From: Iodobacter fluviatilis
GTDB lineage: Bacteria; Pseudomonadota; Gammaproteobacteria; Burkholderiales; Chitinibacteraceae
Direction of reading: 5' to 3'
DNA length: 64,000 bases
Assembly (NCBI RefSeq): GCF_900451195.1
Contig: NZ_UGHR01000006.1
Span: 1-64,000 of the forward strand
Below are positions 12,225 to 21,120 of this stretch, one piece after another. The translations under genes were made by a program, and so were the position numbers. Each line of letters opens with the position of its first letter. The stretch's first letter is position 1. The notes below the pieces were generated by a model, which had not been told where the DNA came from, did no database searches, and saw nothing but the letters and a program-made list of their open reading frames with translations.

Positions 12225-14393
12225 CTATGAAACTTTCTTTGCAGCTGTTTTTGCCCGGCTGGTCTTAACCCCCAGCAGCTCTTTCGCTTTAATGGCGAGC
12301 GGGGAGTTTTCATCTTCAAGCTCTGGTGTCAGCATAGTGACTGTGCCGACGATTTCCAGTGCGCGTTTACGTTCTGCCAAGGTTTTTAATAGTTTAGGAA
12401 GGGTGGCAAGGCTGCGTGCGCTATCTAGCGTAATCAGCAGCGTTTGCTCTTCAACTGCTTTACGCCACTGAGCGGGATCGATTTCTTGCAAGCTGGTTTT
12501 GATGGATTCACCAATCAGGAAAGAGCGGCGCTCTATCCCGCCGCTGTGGTGCATAGCAAGCACAAACAGACGGGCAAGGCCTTCTGTAAACCCGCCCGCT
12601 TCAAATTGAGGCCCGGCATCTGCTTTTAAGGTATCTAAGCGTTGCTCTGCAACTTCCCGTGTTTTTTCTTCAACAGGGGCTGCTGGCGGGAAAAATGCGC
12701 CTAATCCAAGAGGGCCATAAACTGTTTTAACAAAGCTGACCGTGGCAGCATTGCGTAAATCACGATAAGTATTCAGTGCGTCAATAATCAGCCCAGAGGT
12801 TTGCTTTTCTAAATTCAGGAAAATATTATCTGCCGATACCGGCTGGCGGTATTGCCTGATTTGACTGGCTTGCAAGGCCACACCGGCCATCAGCGGGTTA
12901 AAGTCGGAGTAAGCGTAGCGCTTTAAATTATCTGGGTTGAGCTTGCGCGACCATTCGCCCATTTCAGGTGTGATAAAAGCCTGTAAAACAGGGCGCAGGG
13001 TGTTTTTATAAATGGCATCATTGATCTCAGAAACCTGTGCCACCGTACTGAAAATGGCCTCATCTTCGCGGGTATCCGGATCCACCTGGCGTAGCTGCTC
13101 TATTGTTCGTGTTTCAAAGCTAACGGTGTAGTCGCCTTGCTCCAGCTCTGAATAGGGTAAATCAGCTGCTTTTGTATCAATGACCATTTCGTATAAACCC
13201 GGGGGCAGGGCTTCAACCATATCCATTACATTTACAAGCTCTGCATGCTGTTTGCGTGCCACTTTTCCGCCCACAAAAATCCCCAGATGCCCCACATCTT
13301 TATGCAGCAGATAAACAATAATCTGGCCTTCTTCCACAATGGCACTTTCGTGGCCGTAGAGATCGATAATCCAGTTTAAGGCCTGCGCAGGCGGGGTAAT
13401 ATCATCTCCCCATGAGGCGAACACTACAATGGGCGAGGTGATTTTGCGTAAATTCAGGCTGCTGCCATCAGGCGTTTGAATTTGCCCGCTGGCCAGTTTA
13501 TTGCCGATAAAAAGCTGATTTACGATGGCTTCTATTTCACTGCCTGTCATCCGGAAATGCCCGCCCCACCAGCGCTCAAACTCTAAGTAGCGAGGGGCTT
13601 CGCTATCGATATTGGCGTATAAATGGTATGGCTTACCCCAGAGCGTATTGGCCGGATTCAGGTTTTCAAAGTTTTTAACCAGGTGCGCGCCATCAAATAC
13701 TCCGCCTCCCAGATCTGCAGTTAATGCGGCCAGCCAAGAGCCACCATTAACGCCGCCAGCATAGCGCATAGGGTTTTGTTGATCAGAGCCTGCCCAGTAA
13801 GAAAGCGGCGCTCCATTGAGCACGATGGGCCCCATGATTTCCGGGCGTAAAGCGGCCAGCCCGGCAACGGCCCAGCCCGCTTGGCAGTTACCAATAATGC
13901 AGGGTTTGCCGCTTGCTTTGGGGTGGCGTCTGATCACCTCTTCGATAAAGAGCGCCTCGGCTTGCATAACGTCCCGCAGGCGCTGGCTAGGTACCGGATC
14001 AGGATAAAAGCCCACAAAATAAACAGGGTGTCCGGCCCGTAATGCCACGCCAACCTGAGAGTCGGCTTTAAAGCCGCCTATCCCGGCACCATGGCCCGCT
14101 CTTGGATCAATAATGACATAAGGGCGTTTTGTCTCATCCGTATTGATTTTGACGGGTGACAGTACGCGCAGCAGCATATAGTTGCATGGCTGGCTCAGAT
14201 CCCGTCCATCAATGAGTAATTCATAATCAAAAGCGAGCAGGGGAGGTTTGCCATTCTGAGCATGGGCAATGGAGATATTGCCCCGCTCCCGCATTACATC
14301 AAGAAAAAGGGCAGAGCGCTGAGTGGTGTCTACACAATATTCCCATGCTTGTTCCAGCAGGGACAAAGAGGACGGAAAGGTCGTTTGGGTCAT
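12225..14393 (-). CDS. DUF3141 / PHA-synthase-like alpha/beta hydrolase
   Basis: A 722-residue protein of the DUF3141 family, related to class I polyhydroxyalkanoate synthases. An alpha/beta hydrolase core carries a nucleophile elbow GNCQAGW with Cys170, in the PHA-synthase manner (Gly-x-Cys) instead of the usual serine. A likely acid is in WGDDITPP (Asp330/331) and a likely base is in VGHLG (His369). The C-terminal half, about 400-700, is helical and family specific, and the tail is lysine-rich (SRAKTAAKKVS). It heads the leftward cluster with MaoC-Pta, ackA and fabI, an association I recall as conserved in proteobacteria. Substrate and reaction are unknown; polymer synthesis or acyl transfer is an inference from the cysteine nucleophile. 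Confidence 0.8.
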   Translation of the reverse strand: MTQTTFPSSLSLLEQAWEYCVDTTQRSALFLDVMRERGNISIAHAQNGKPPLLAFDYELLIDGRDLSQPCNYMLLRVLSPVKINTDETKRPYVIIDPRAGHGAGIGGFKADSQVGVALRAGHPVYFVGFYPDPVPSQRLRDVMQAEALFIEEVIRRHPKASGKPCIIGNCQAGWAVAGLAALRPEIMGPIVLNGAPLSYWAGSDQQNPMRYAGGVNGGSWLAALTADLGGGVFDGAHLVKNFENLNPANTLWGKPYHLYANIDSEAPRYLEFERWWGGHFRMTGSEIEAIVNQLFIGNKLASGQIQTPDGSSLNLRKITSPIVVFASWGDDITPPAQALNWIIDLYGHESAIVEEGQIIVYLLHKDVGHLGIFVGGKVARKQHAELVNVMDMVEALPPGLYEMVIDTKAADLPYSELEQGDYTVSFETRTIEQLRQVDPDTREDEAIFSTVAQVSEINDAIYKNTLRPVLQAFITPEMGEWSRKLNPDNLKRYAYSDFNPLMAGVALQASQIRQYRQPVSADNIFLNLEKQTSGLIIDALNTYRDLRNAATVSFVKTVYGPLGLGAFFPPAAPVEEKTREVAEQRLDTLKADAGPQFEAGGFTEGLARLFVLAMHHSGGIERRSFLIGESIKTSLQEIDPAQWRKAVEEQTLLITLDSARSLATLPKLLKTLAERKRALEIVGTVTMLTPELEDENSPLAIKAKELLGVKTSRAKTAAKKVS

Positions 14394-14705
14394 CGCACCA
14401 CTCGCTGTAAGAAAATGTTGAAATAGGCTGTATTTGTAAGTTAATGATTAATAAGGTAAAGAAATGCCCGGCAGATAGTAAATAAGGATAAAGATACTGA
14501 CAAGCTAAATGGAAAACATGACAGCAGTATGTATGCTTTAAACTGTGTATTTTTGTGCCGTAATAGAAAAAGAGTGTGATTTATTGCTGGCCGGGTATGC
14601 TTGACGCAGGCTTTAGTAACGTCGTTTACTGTGGCCTCTAGGGCTTATGATAAAGCCCACGCCTTCGATATTATTTAAATGGCTAGTTTCTGCAATGGAG
14701 TTTTC
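14394..14705. other. Divergent intergenic region, DUF3141 cluster / pncB
   Basis: About 310 AT-rich bases that must hold both promoters. I see TTGACG at about 14601 as a weak -35 candidate for pncB and a small hairpin GGGCTT-N6-AAGCCC at 14641-14658. No convincing operator or small gene is visible. Confidence 0.4.
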
Positions 14706-15914
14706 ATGCGTGGCTTAGTGCCGGTGATCGAATCCTTATTGGATACAGATTTATATAAATTTACGATGATGCAAGAAATTTTGCATCATCAGCCAGAAAC
14801 ACAAGCTATTTACGCATTCAAATGCCGGAATACACCGGCATTACCTTTGGCATTGCTCAAAAATGAAATAGAAGCTCAGCTGGATCATCTCTGCTCTTTA
14901 CGCTTTGGCGAATCAGAATTAGCCTATCTGGGTAAATTGCGATTTATTAAATCTGATTTTGTTGATTTCTTGCGTTTGTTTCAGTTGCAACGGCGGTTTA
15001 TCAGTATCTCCGTTTCTGAATCAAATCCGGATCTTTTGGATATTCGTGTCGCCGGCCCCATGCTGCATTGCATGTTGTTTGAAATCTATGTGCTGTCGAT
15101 TGTGAATGAAGTTTATTTCCGGCAGTTTCCGGCTGAGCCTGCCTTGGCGACGGGCCGGGCCCATTTGCAGGCTAAATTAGCAACATTAAAAAACCTTTCA
15201 CAGCAGGCAATGCCAGCCAACCCGTTTGTATTTTTTGATTTTGGCACACGCCGCCGGTTTTCCCGCGTATGGCATGCAGAAATGGTTGGTTTACTGGTTA
15301 AAGAGGCCTGCCCCTATTTTCGCGGTACCAGTAATGTTTTATTGGCGATGCAATATGGTGTAACGCCCATTGGCACGATGGCACACGAATATATGCAAGC
15401 TTTTCAATGCTTTGGATCCCGCTTACGTGATTTCCAAACAAATGCGCTTGAGCATTGGGTGCGGGAATACCGGGGTGATCTGGGTATCGCCCTGACGGAT
15501 GTAGTGGGGACGGATGCTTTTTTACGTGATTTTGATTTGTATTTTTGTAAATTATTTGATGGATTACGCCATGATTCAGGCGATCCGTTTGAATGGGGCG
15601 AGAAAGTGATTGCTCATTACAAAAAAATGAACATTGATTATGGCACCAAGCAATTAGTTTTTAGCGATGGCTTAACTTTAGATAAATCGATTGCCCTATA
15701 CCGGCATTTTGCGCCGCGCATGCGTACGGGTTTTGGCATAGGCACGCATTTGTCGAATGATTGCGGGCAAAATCCTTTACAAATAGTGATGAAGTTGGTT
15801 TCATGTAATGGACAGCCTGTCGCTAAAGTGAGCGATACAGCGGGTAAAGGAATGTGTGAAGATGAAAATTTCCTTAATTACCTCTGTGATGTTTTCCAAA
15901 TAAGCCGCCAGTAA
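14706..15914 (+). CDS. pncB: Nicotinate phosphoribosyltransferase
   Basis: A 402-residue NAD salvage enzyme making nicotinate mononucleotide from nicotinate, PRPP and ATP. Length matches E. coli PncB (400). Recognisable features: LLDTDLYKFTMMQ at the N-terminus, FDFGTRRRFS near 180, the region PIGTMAHEYMQAF near 220 containing the histidine that is phosphorylated in this family, DVVGTDAFLRDF, and GLRHDSGDP near 285. The ATG at 14706 is preceded by TGGAG at five bases and begins MRGLVPVIESLLDTD, as in the family, so I prefer it to the in-frame ATG at 14679. It is transcribed alone or with the downstream pssA, 120 bases away. Confidence 0.95.
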   Translation: MRGLVPVIESLLDTDLYKFTMMQEILHHQPETQAIYAFKCRNTPALPLALLKNEIEAQLDHLCSLRFGESELAYLGKLRFIKSDFVDFLRLFQLQRRFISISVSESNPDLLDIRVAGPMLHCMLFEIYVLSIVNEVYFRQFPAEPALATGRAHLQAKLATLKNLSQQAMPANPFVFFDFGTRRRFSRVWHAEMVGLLVKEACPYFRGTSNVLLAMQYGVTPIGTMAHEYMQAFQCFGSRLRDFQTNALEHWVREYRGDLGIALTDVVGTDAFLRDFDLYFCKLFDGLRHDSGDPFEWGEKVIAHYKKMNIDYGTKQLVFSDGLTLDKSIALYRHFAPRMRTGFGIGTHLSNDCGQNPLQIVMKLVSCNGQPVAKVSDTAGKGMCEDENFLNYLCDVFQISRQ

Positions 15915-16034
15915 TCGGTATGCATTGAAATATGCTTGCTGGCAATTAATACACCTCCTTTCTTATAAAGCATAGTGCTAAGATAGCAGGCTTCAATCCG
16001 CTTGATAGGTCACTCTGCTTTTTGCAGATCATTT

Positions 16035-17378
16035 ATGCTTTTTGAAACTAATCGTTCATATCTGGCTTCTTTGCCGCGCTTTGCTCAGGATCCGGCACAT
16101 TTTCAAACCCTGCTGACAACGCACAGCTTTCGCGAAAAGCTGCTGGAGCTGATTGCTGGGGCACAAACCCGGATCTATATTGCCGCATTGTATTTGCAGC
16201 AGGATGAAGCGGGTGCTCAGATTTTAGAAGCGCTCTACGCGGCACGTGTGCGTTGCCCTGATTTAGATATCCGCATTTTTGTGGATTGGCATCGCGCGCA
16301 GCGTGGGCTGATTGGTGCGGGTGCGCAGGCGGGGAATGCCGCTTGGTATCAGCAAGAGCGCTTAAAGCATGATCTTAATCTGCCAATTTATGGCGTGCCC
16401 GCACAAACCCGCGAGCTATTTGGTGTATTGCATCTGAAAGGCTTTATTTTTGATGATGCCGTGGTTTATAGCGGGGCCAGTTTGAATAATGTGTATTTAC
16501 ATGTTGGCGATCGCTATCGTTATGACCGGTATCATGTAATTAAAAATGCTGCTTTAGCCGATAGTATGGTTAATTATTTGCAGACCGAATTCCTCAATAG
16601 CAGCGCTGTTTATCGCTTGGATTTAGACCCTATTCCAGGTACAAAACAAATCAGCCCGGATATTCGTCAATTCCGTCAGCGGCTTAAATCAGCCCATTAT
16701 GCAACGCATCATGCGCAGGATGAGGTATCCGGGCTGGGTATTACTCCGGTGGTGGGGGTTGGAAAGCGTAATCCGCTTAATCGCCTGATTATTAAATTAT
16801 TAGGTGCGGCAAAACATCATGTACAAATCTGTACGCCTTATTTTAATTTGCCCCGAACAGTGATTAAAGAAATAAACCGCTTACTGCAAAAAGGTGTAAA
16901 GGTCGATATTATCGTTGGCGAGAAAAAGGCCAATGATTTTTATATTCCTGAAAGTGAGCCATTTAAAACCATTGGCGCTTTGCCCTATTTATATGAAACG
17001 CATTTACGCCGTTTTGCCAAAGTGCATCAGCTAGATATACACCGTGGCCAGCTGAATCTGATGCTCTGGAATGACCCGGGGCATAGCTATCATTTGAAAG
17101 GGATTTGGGTTGATGACGATTATATTTTGCTTACCGGCAATAATCTGAACCCACGTGCCTTTAGCTTGGATTTGGAAAACGCACTTTTAATTCATGATCC
17201 AAAACATGAGTTAAAAGATCAATTGCAGCAAGAGAAAGCTGAAATTGCTAAAAACACCACGCGTATTGCCTATTATCGCGAGCTAGAAACCGTGCTGGAT
17301 TATCCGCCGCCGGTTAAAAAACTGCTGACCCGCTTATCACGCTTCAGGGCCGACAGATTGATTTCCAGATTGCTGTAA
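16035..17378 (+). CDS. pssA: Phosphatidylserine synthase (phospholipase D type)
   Basis: A 447-residue CDP-diacylglycerol-serine O-phosphatidyltransferase of the E. coli PssA kind (451 residues), the committed step to phosphatidylethanolamine; it is peripheral at the inner membrane. Two HKD motifs are clear: HLKGFIFDD near residue 133 and HLKGIWVDD near 353, each followed by SGASLN or TGNNLN. VDWHRAQRG near 85 and YRYDRYH near 165 are also as in E. coli. The ATG at 16035 starts the conserved region, whereas the upstream in-frame TTG at 16002 would add residues with no family match. No strong Shine-Dalgarno is visible. Confidence 0.93.
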   Translation: MLFETNRSYLASLPRFAQDPAHFQTLLTTHSFREKLLELIAGAQTRIYIAALYLQQDEAGAQILEALYAARVRCPDLDIRIFVDWHRAQRGLIGAGAQAGNAAWYQQERLKHDLNLPIYGVPAQTRELFGVLHLKGFIFDDAVVYSGASLNNVYLHVGDRYRYDRYHVIKNAALADSMVNYLQTEFLNSSAVYRLDLDPIPGTKQISPDIRQFRQRLKSAHYATHHAQDEVSGLGITPVVGVGKRNPLNRLIIKLLGAAKHHVQICTPYFNLPRTVIKEINRLLQKGVKVDIIVGEKKANDFYIPESEPFKTIGALPYLYETHLRRFAKVHQLDIHRGQLNLMLWNDPGHSYHLKGIWVDDDYILLTGNNLNPRAFSLDLENALLIHDPKHELKDQLQQEKAEIAKNTTRIAYYRELETVLDYPPPVKKLLTRLSRFRADRLISRLL

Positions 17379-17391
17379 ATTACCTGCTCCC

Positions 17392-17426
17392 AAAAAAAAC
17401 CACGGCTTGTTTGCCGTGGTTTTTTA
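17392..17426. terminator. Bidirectional terminator between pssA and tyrS
   Basis: AAACCACGGC (17397-17406) pairs with GCCGTGGTTT (17413-17422) around TTGTTT, with eight As on the left and six Ts on the right. It therefore can end both the rightward pssA and leftward tyrS transcripts. Confidence 0.9.
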
Positions 17427-17446
17427 TTGCCTGAATATTATTCAGT

Positions 17447-18712
17447 TTATTTCCAGATCACCAGACAATGGTTTTTCTTACCACGGCGCAGCAGGGTGTA
17501 GTTGCCATAGCGGCGATCTGCATCGCTCATGTTATAAGCTACGTCGCTGATTTTGGCTCCGTTGATAATCACCGCGCCGCTCTCAATAAAGCCACGAGCC
17601 TGGCTTTTGGAAGTGGCCAGCTCGCCAGCTACCAGTGCATCCAGCAGGCCGGTCTGATCTTTATTGATTTCAATATGCGGCAGGCCATCCAGCGCCAGCT
17701 GTTCAAAATCGTCTTCTGTGAGTGAATTTTGATCTTCTGAAAACAGGCTTTGGCTGATGCGCTGTGCTGCAACTACGGCATCTGCACCATGCACCAAGGT
17801 GGTGACTTGTTCAGCCAGAATACGCTGGCCTTCCGGCTTACCTGCCGCAGCAATATCAGCGGCTTCGATGGCATCAATTTCAGTGGTGCTGAGGAAGGTG
17901 AAGTAGCGCAGGAACTTGTAAACGTCTGCATCGGCGGTGGTCAGCCAGAACTGGTAAAACTTATAGGGCGATGTTTTTTTTGCATCCAGCCAGATGGTGC
18001 CAGACTCAGTCTTACCAAATTTAGTACCGTCAGACTTAGTGACCAGCGGCATGGTCAGGCCAAACACCTGCTGCTGATTCATTCGGCGGGTGAGGTCGGT
18101 TCCCGCAGTGATATTGCCCCACTGATCAGAGCCACCAATTTGCAGCTCACAGCCGTGCTGTTTATTTAGCTCTACAAAGTCGTAACCTTGCAGCAGGCTG
18201 TAAGTGAACTCGGTGAAAGAGATGCCAGAATCGTCGCGGTTAATCCGCTGTTGCACGGCTTCTTTTTTGATCATGGCGTTCACGGAGAAGTGTTTGCCAA
18301 TATCGCGCAGGAAAGTCAGCACGTCCATCTTGCCAAACCAATCATGGTTATTGGCCATAATAGCGGCATTGCTGCCTTCAAAATTGAGGAAAGGCTCAAC
18401 TTGCTTACGGATTTTGCCCACCCAGCTGTCGATAATATCGAGGGTATTGAGCTTGCGTTCGGTGGCTTTAAAGCTAGGGTCGCCAATCATACCGGTGGCA
18501 CCACCTACCAGAGCAATCGGCTTGTGTCCTGCTTCTTGGAAGCGTTTGAGTACCAGGATTGGCACTAAGCTGCCGATATGCAGGCTGTCTGCCGTGGGGT
18601 CAAAGCCGCAATAGAGGGTAATGGATTTCTCAGCCAGCCGTTTTTCTAAGGCATCGCCATCAGTCAGTTGGGCGATCAGACCACGTGCTTGTAAATCACT
18701 GATTAAATTCAT
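17447..18712 (-). CDS. tyrS: Tyrosyl-tRNA synthetase
   Basis: A 421-residue class I aminoacyl-tRNA synthetase charging tRNA-Tyr, close to the E. coli length (424). The HIGH motif is LHIGSL near residue 45, and the KMSKS equivalent is KFGKT near 230 with TESGTIWLD following. The tyrosine-pocket region [20 protein letters not shown] is present in register, and [15 protein letters not shown] is diagnostic. The C-terminal 65 residues form the S4 RNA-binding domain ([19 protein letters not shown] in parts). The 244-base upstream region contains a family A repeat, so the promoter must lie in or beside it. Confidence 0.96.
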   Translation of the reverse strand: MNLISDLQARGLIAQLTDGDALEKRLAEKSITLYCGFDPTADSLHIGSLVPILVLKRFQEAGHKPIALVGGATGMIGDPSFKATERKLNTLDIIDSWVGKIRKQVEPFLNFEGSNAAIMANNHDWFGKMDVLTFLRDIGKHFSVNAMIKKEAVQQRINRDDSGISFTEFTYSLLQGYDFVELNKQHGCELQIGGSDQWGNITAGTDLTRRMNQQQVFGLTMPLVTKSDGTKFGKTESGTIWLDAKKTSPYKFYQFWLTTADADVYKFLRYFTFLSTTEIDAIEAADIAAAGKPEGQRILAEQVTTLVHGADAVVAAQRISQSLFSEDQNSLTEDDFEQLALDGLPHIEINKDQTGLLDALVAGELATSKSQARGFIESGAVIINGAKISDVAYNMSDADRRYGNYTLLRRGKKNHCLVIWK

Positions 18713-18760
18713 TTCACTCTTGCTCCGGTTTATTGTATTTGGATCTGATATAGATTTCTA

Positions 18761-18950
18761 AACCCAAATCTTGAACTACGGAGTAAAGGAGAGCACGGAG
18801 GATCACGGAGAAAACCTTAAGGCAAACAATCAATTTATAGAATAAGCAAACTCAGCTACACATTGCTATTTCTTTGGTGATTGTCATTCCAATGGTTTTC
18901 TCCGTGGAGCTCCGTGTTCTCTGGTGCCTCCGTGGTTCAAGACTTGGGTT
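18761..18950. repeat. Family A inverted repeat, copy 2 (best full-length copy)
   Basis: A 190-bp element between purK and tyrS. The left arm begins AACCCAAATCTTGAAC and runs through CACGGAG motifs to GGAGAAAACC near 18814. The right arm is its imperfect complement, ending GTTCAAGACTTGGGTT at 18950. Arms are about 60 bases and roughly 80 percent alike, with a central unpaired part of about 70 bases. It contains no coding potential that I can see. Confidence 0.85.
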
Positions 18951-18956
18951 GTATAA

Positions 18957-20096
18957 TTACAGTGTTTCTTTTAACGCCAAAGCCTGCTCTAAAGCGGCGT
19001 CCACATTGCTGGCCAGCACATTGTAATGGCCCATTTTGCGGCCGGCGCGGGCTTCTTTTTTGCCATAGAGATGTAGCTTGGTGTTCGGCGCTGTCAGCAT
19101 GATTTCCCAGTTGGGCTCGCTGCCGTCATCATGCCAGACATCGCCCAGCAGATTGACCATTACCACCGGCGTGTGTAAATCCGGCTTGCCGGGGTAGAGG
19201 CCACACATGGTGCGTACTTGCTGCTCAAACTGGCTGCTAAAGGTGGCATCCAGCGTGTAATGGCCGCTATTGTGCGGGCGCGGTGCCATTTCGTTGATAA
19301 CCAGCGAGTCGTCTTCCAGTACAAAGAATTCAACAGCAATCACACCGATATAATCGAGCTTTTCAACCAGCTGGATCGCCATATTGCGGGCTTGTTCAGT
19401 GATTTCTGTGCTGATGCGGGCAGGCACGATGGAGATATCCAAAATGCCATCGGTGTGGATGTTTTCTGCCGGAGGGAAACAGGCAATCTCGTTGGCAGCG
19501 CTGCGGGCCACAATCACCGAGACTTCGGCTTTCAGTGGCAGCATTTTTTCCAGCACACAGGGCTGATGCTTCAGTTCGGATAAGGCGTAGCGGGCTTCTT
19601 CTAGGTTTTTAATCCGTACCTGGCCTTTGCCATCGTAGCCATTGCGGGCGGTTTTTAAAATACCTGGTAAATAGGGGCTAAGGTCTTGTTCCAGATCGCC
19701 AGAATTTTCAATAATAAGAAAAGGTGCGGTGGCGAGGCCTGCATCCCGGATAAAGTTTTTCTCTTTCATCCGGTCTTGTGCAATAGCGACGGAATCACCG
19801 GACGGGCTGACTTTTACGCCTTGGCTGGCTAGCCAGCGCATGCTGTCGGCGTTAACGTTTTCAAATTCGGTCGTGACGGCCACGCATTGTCTGGCAAGTG
19901 CAGCCAAGGCTTCCGGATCGGTATAGGGTTTGCAAAGATGGATATCGGCGATCTCGGCGGCAGGTGCGGCCGGATCAGGGTCGAGCACGGTCACCCCATA
20001 GCCCATGGTTTTAGCTGCCATCGCAAACATACGGCCAAGTTGGCCGCCGCCCAGAATACCCAGCATTGCAGGTGGCAGAATTGGCTTAGTGGCCAT
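18957..20096 (-). CDS. purK: N5-carboxyaminoimidazole ribonucleotide synthase
   Basis: A 379-residue ATP-grasp enzyme that carboxylates AIR with bicarbonate and ATP in purine biosynthesis. The N-terminal nucleotide motif is LGILGGGQLGRMFAMAA, and the ATP-grasp core carries ILKTARNGYDGKGQ near 160 and EFFVLEDDSLVINEMAPRPH near 265, with the catalytic Glu/Asn pair. The C-terminal KMGHYNVLA block is typical. It is third in a leftward purE-membrane protein-purK operon, 4 bases after the small membrane gene. Product and substrate pass directly to PurE. Confidence 0.95.
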   Translation of the reverse strand: MATKPILPPAMLGILGGGQLGRMFAMAAKTMGYGVTVLDPDPAAPAAEIADIHLCKPYTDPEALAALARQCVAVTTEFENVNADSMRWLASQGVKVSPSGDSVAIAQDRMKEKNFIRDAGLATAPFLIIENSGDLEQDLSPYLPGILKTARNGYDGKGQVRIKNLEEARYALSELKHQPCVLEKMLPLKAEVSVIVARSAANEIACFPPAENIHTDGILDISIVPARISTEITEQARNMAIQLVEKLDYIGVIAVEFFVLEDDSLVINEMAPRPHNSGHYTLDATFSSQFEQQVRTMCGLYPGKPDLHTPVVMVNLLGDVWHDDGSEPNWEIMLTAPNTKLHLYGKKEARAGRKMGHYNVLASNVDAALEQALALKETL

Positions 20097-20100
20097 CTTA

Positions 20101-20361
20101 TCAATCCTTGTCTTGTCTTTGTTTTACGCCCTGCAGCAGAGCAACACCCCAGAGCCCCCAGCCAAAAATGGCGCCTAAAACTAAGGCTAAAGGGAGGATT
20201 TGAATCATGGCGGTGATAAATGATTTTTTTTCAAAAAAGCTGATAGCCAAAGAAAACAGCAGGCCAAAAGGCAGCCCCCAACAGAAGGCACCTCGGTAAA
20301 AAACGCTGAATAAAAAGCCTTTTTCTTCCAGCTCTGCCAGTAATTCTTTGGCGGGCTTCAT
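20101..20361 (-). CDS. Small two-helix membrane protein between purE and purK
   Basis: An 86-residue protein of unknown function. A charged N-terminal stretch ([15 protein letters not shown]) precedes two hydrophobic segments at about 27-44 and 54-76, and the tail is basic and polar (VKQRQDKD). Its ATG overlaps the purE stop by four bases and it ends four bases before purK, so it is translationally coupled and co-transcribed with the purine genes. Both termini are probably cytoplasmic. I know of no purine role for such a protein; it may simply be a hitch-hiker in the operon. Confidence 0.7.
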   Translation of the reverse strand: MKPAKELLAELEEKGFLFSVFYRGAFCWGLPFGLLFSLAISFFEKKSFITAMIQILPLALVLGAIFGWGLWGVALLQGVKQRQDKD

Positions 20362-20846
20362 ACTACTTCAGGTAATTCCATCGCCAGAACGGTTTCTTTT
20401 TGCTCTGTTCTGAAAGCAGCCAGCTTGGCCGCCAGCTCTGGAATAGCGTTGGCAAGCAAAGAAATCGCAAACAGTGCAGCATTCGCAGCGCCAGCTTCGC
20501 CAATGGCAAAAGTAGCAACCGGAATACCCTTAGGCATTTGCACAATGGAAAGCAGCGAATCTTCGCCTCGTAAATATTTAGATGGAACAGGCACACCCAG
20601 CACAGGAATCGTGGTTTTTGCTGCAATCATCCCTGGCAAATGAGCCGCTCCGCCTGCGCCCGCAATAATGCATTGCAAGCCGCGGCTGGCGGCGGTTTCG
20701 GCGTATTCAAACAATAAATCAGGGGTGCGGTGCGCAGAGACAACGCGGCATTCAAATGCCACGCCAAAGGCTTTTAGTTGCTTAGCGGCATGCTGCATGA
20801 CTTCCCAGTCACTATTGCTACCCATTACAACGCCGACTTGAATCAT
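20358..20846 (-). CDS. purE: N5-CAIR mutase
   Basis: A 162-residue 5-(carboxyamino)imidazole ribonucleotide mutase, converting the PurK product to CAIR. It shows the class I PurE motifs [14 protein letters not shown] at the N-terminus, SAHRTPD near 43 (active-site His) and [17 protein letters not shown] near 68, and the length is normal. It is first gene of the operon. The 270 bases upstream to msbA contain no motif I recognise apart from the msbA terminator. Confidence 0.96.
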   Translation of the reverse strand: MIQVGVVMGSNSDWEVMQHAAKQLKAFGVAFECRVVSAHRTPDLLFEYAETAASRGLQCIIAGAGGAAHLPGMIAAKTTIPVLGVPVPSKYLRGEDSLLSIVQMPKGIPVATFAIGEAGAANAALFAISLLANAIPELAAKLAAFRTEQKETVLAMELPEVV

Positions 20847-21081
20847 GGGTTTCCCCCGAGTAAAGAATGAATGTTACCGAAAAAATGAGAATAAGGGACA
20901 GTTTCAATCGCCCTTTCGCCCAAAGAGTACTGTACTTCATGGTGTAAACGGCTATTTGCAGATGAAAAATCGTGCTTTTTATCTAAATATTAGTAAATGC
21001 TAATAAATAGATTGACCCCTTATGCCTGCTAAGGCATTCTGCGCTCCGCGGTGCATGTACCGTGTAATTCGCAATGAATTT

Positions 21082-21118
21082 AAAACGCTGGAAGGCTTGC
21101 TTTCCAGCGTCTTTTTTT
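21082..21118 (-). terminator. Terminator after msbA
   Basis: ACGCTGGAA (21085-21093) pairs with TTCCAGCGT (21102-21110). Reading leftwards it comes directly after the msbA stop and is followed by TTTTA. Seven Ts on the plus-strand side make it usable from that side also. Confidence 0.8.
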
Positions 21119-21120
21119 AT

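Noticed and set aside
18761..18950. CACGGAG repeats as a CRISPR array
   Set aside because: The motif repeats are short, unevenly spaced and arranged as inverted arms with no unique spacers of constant length, and no cas genes are in the window.
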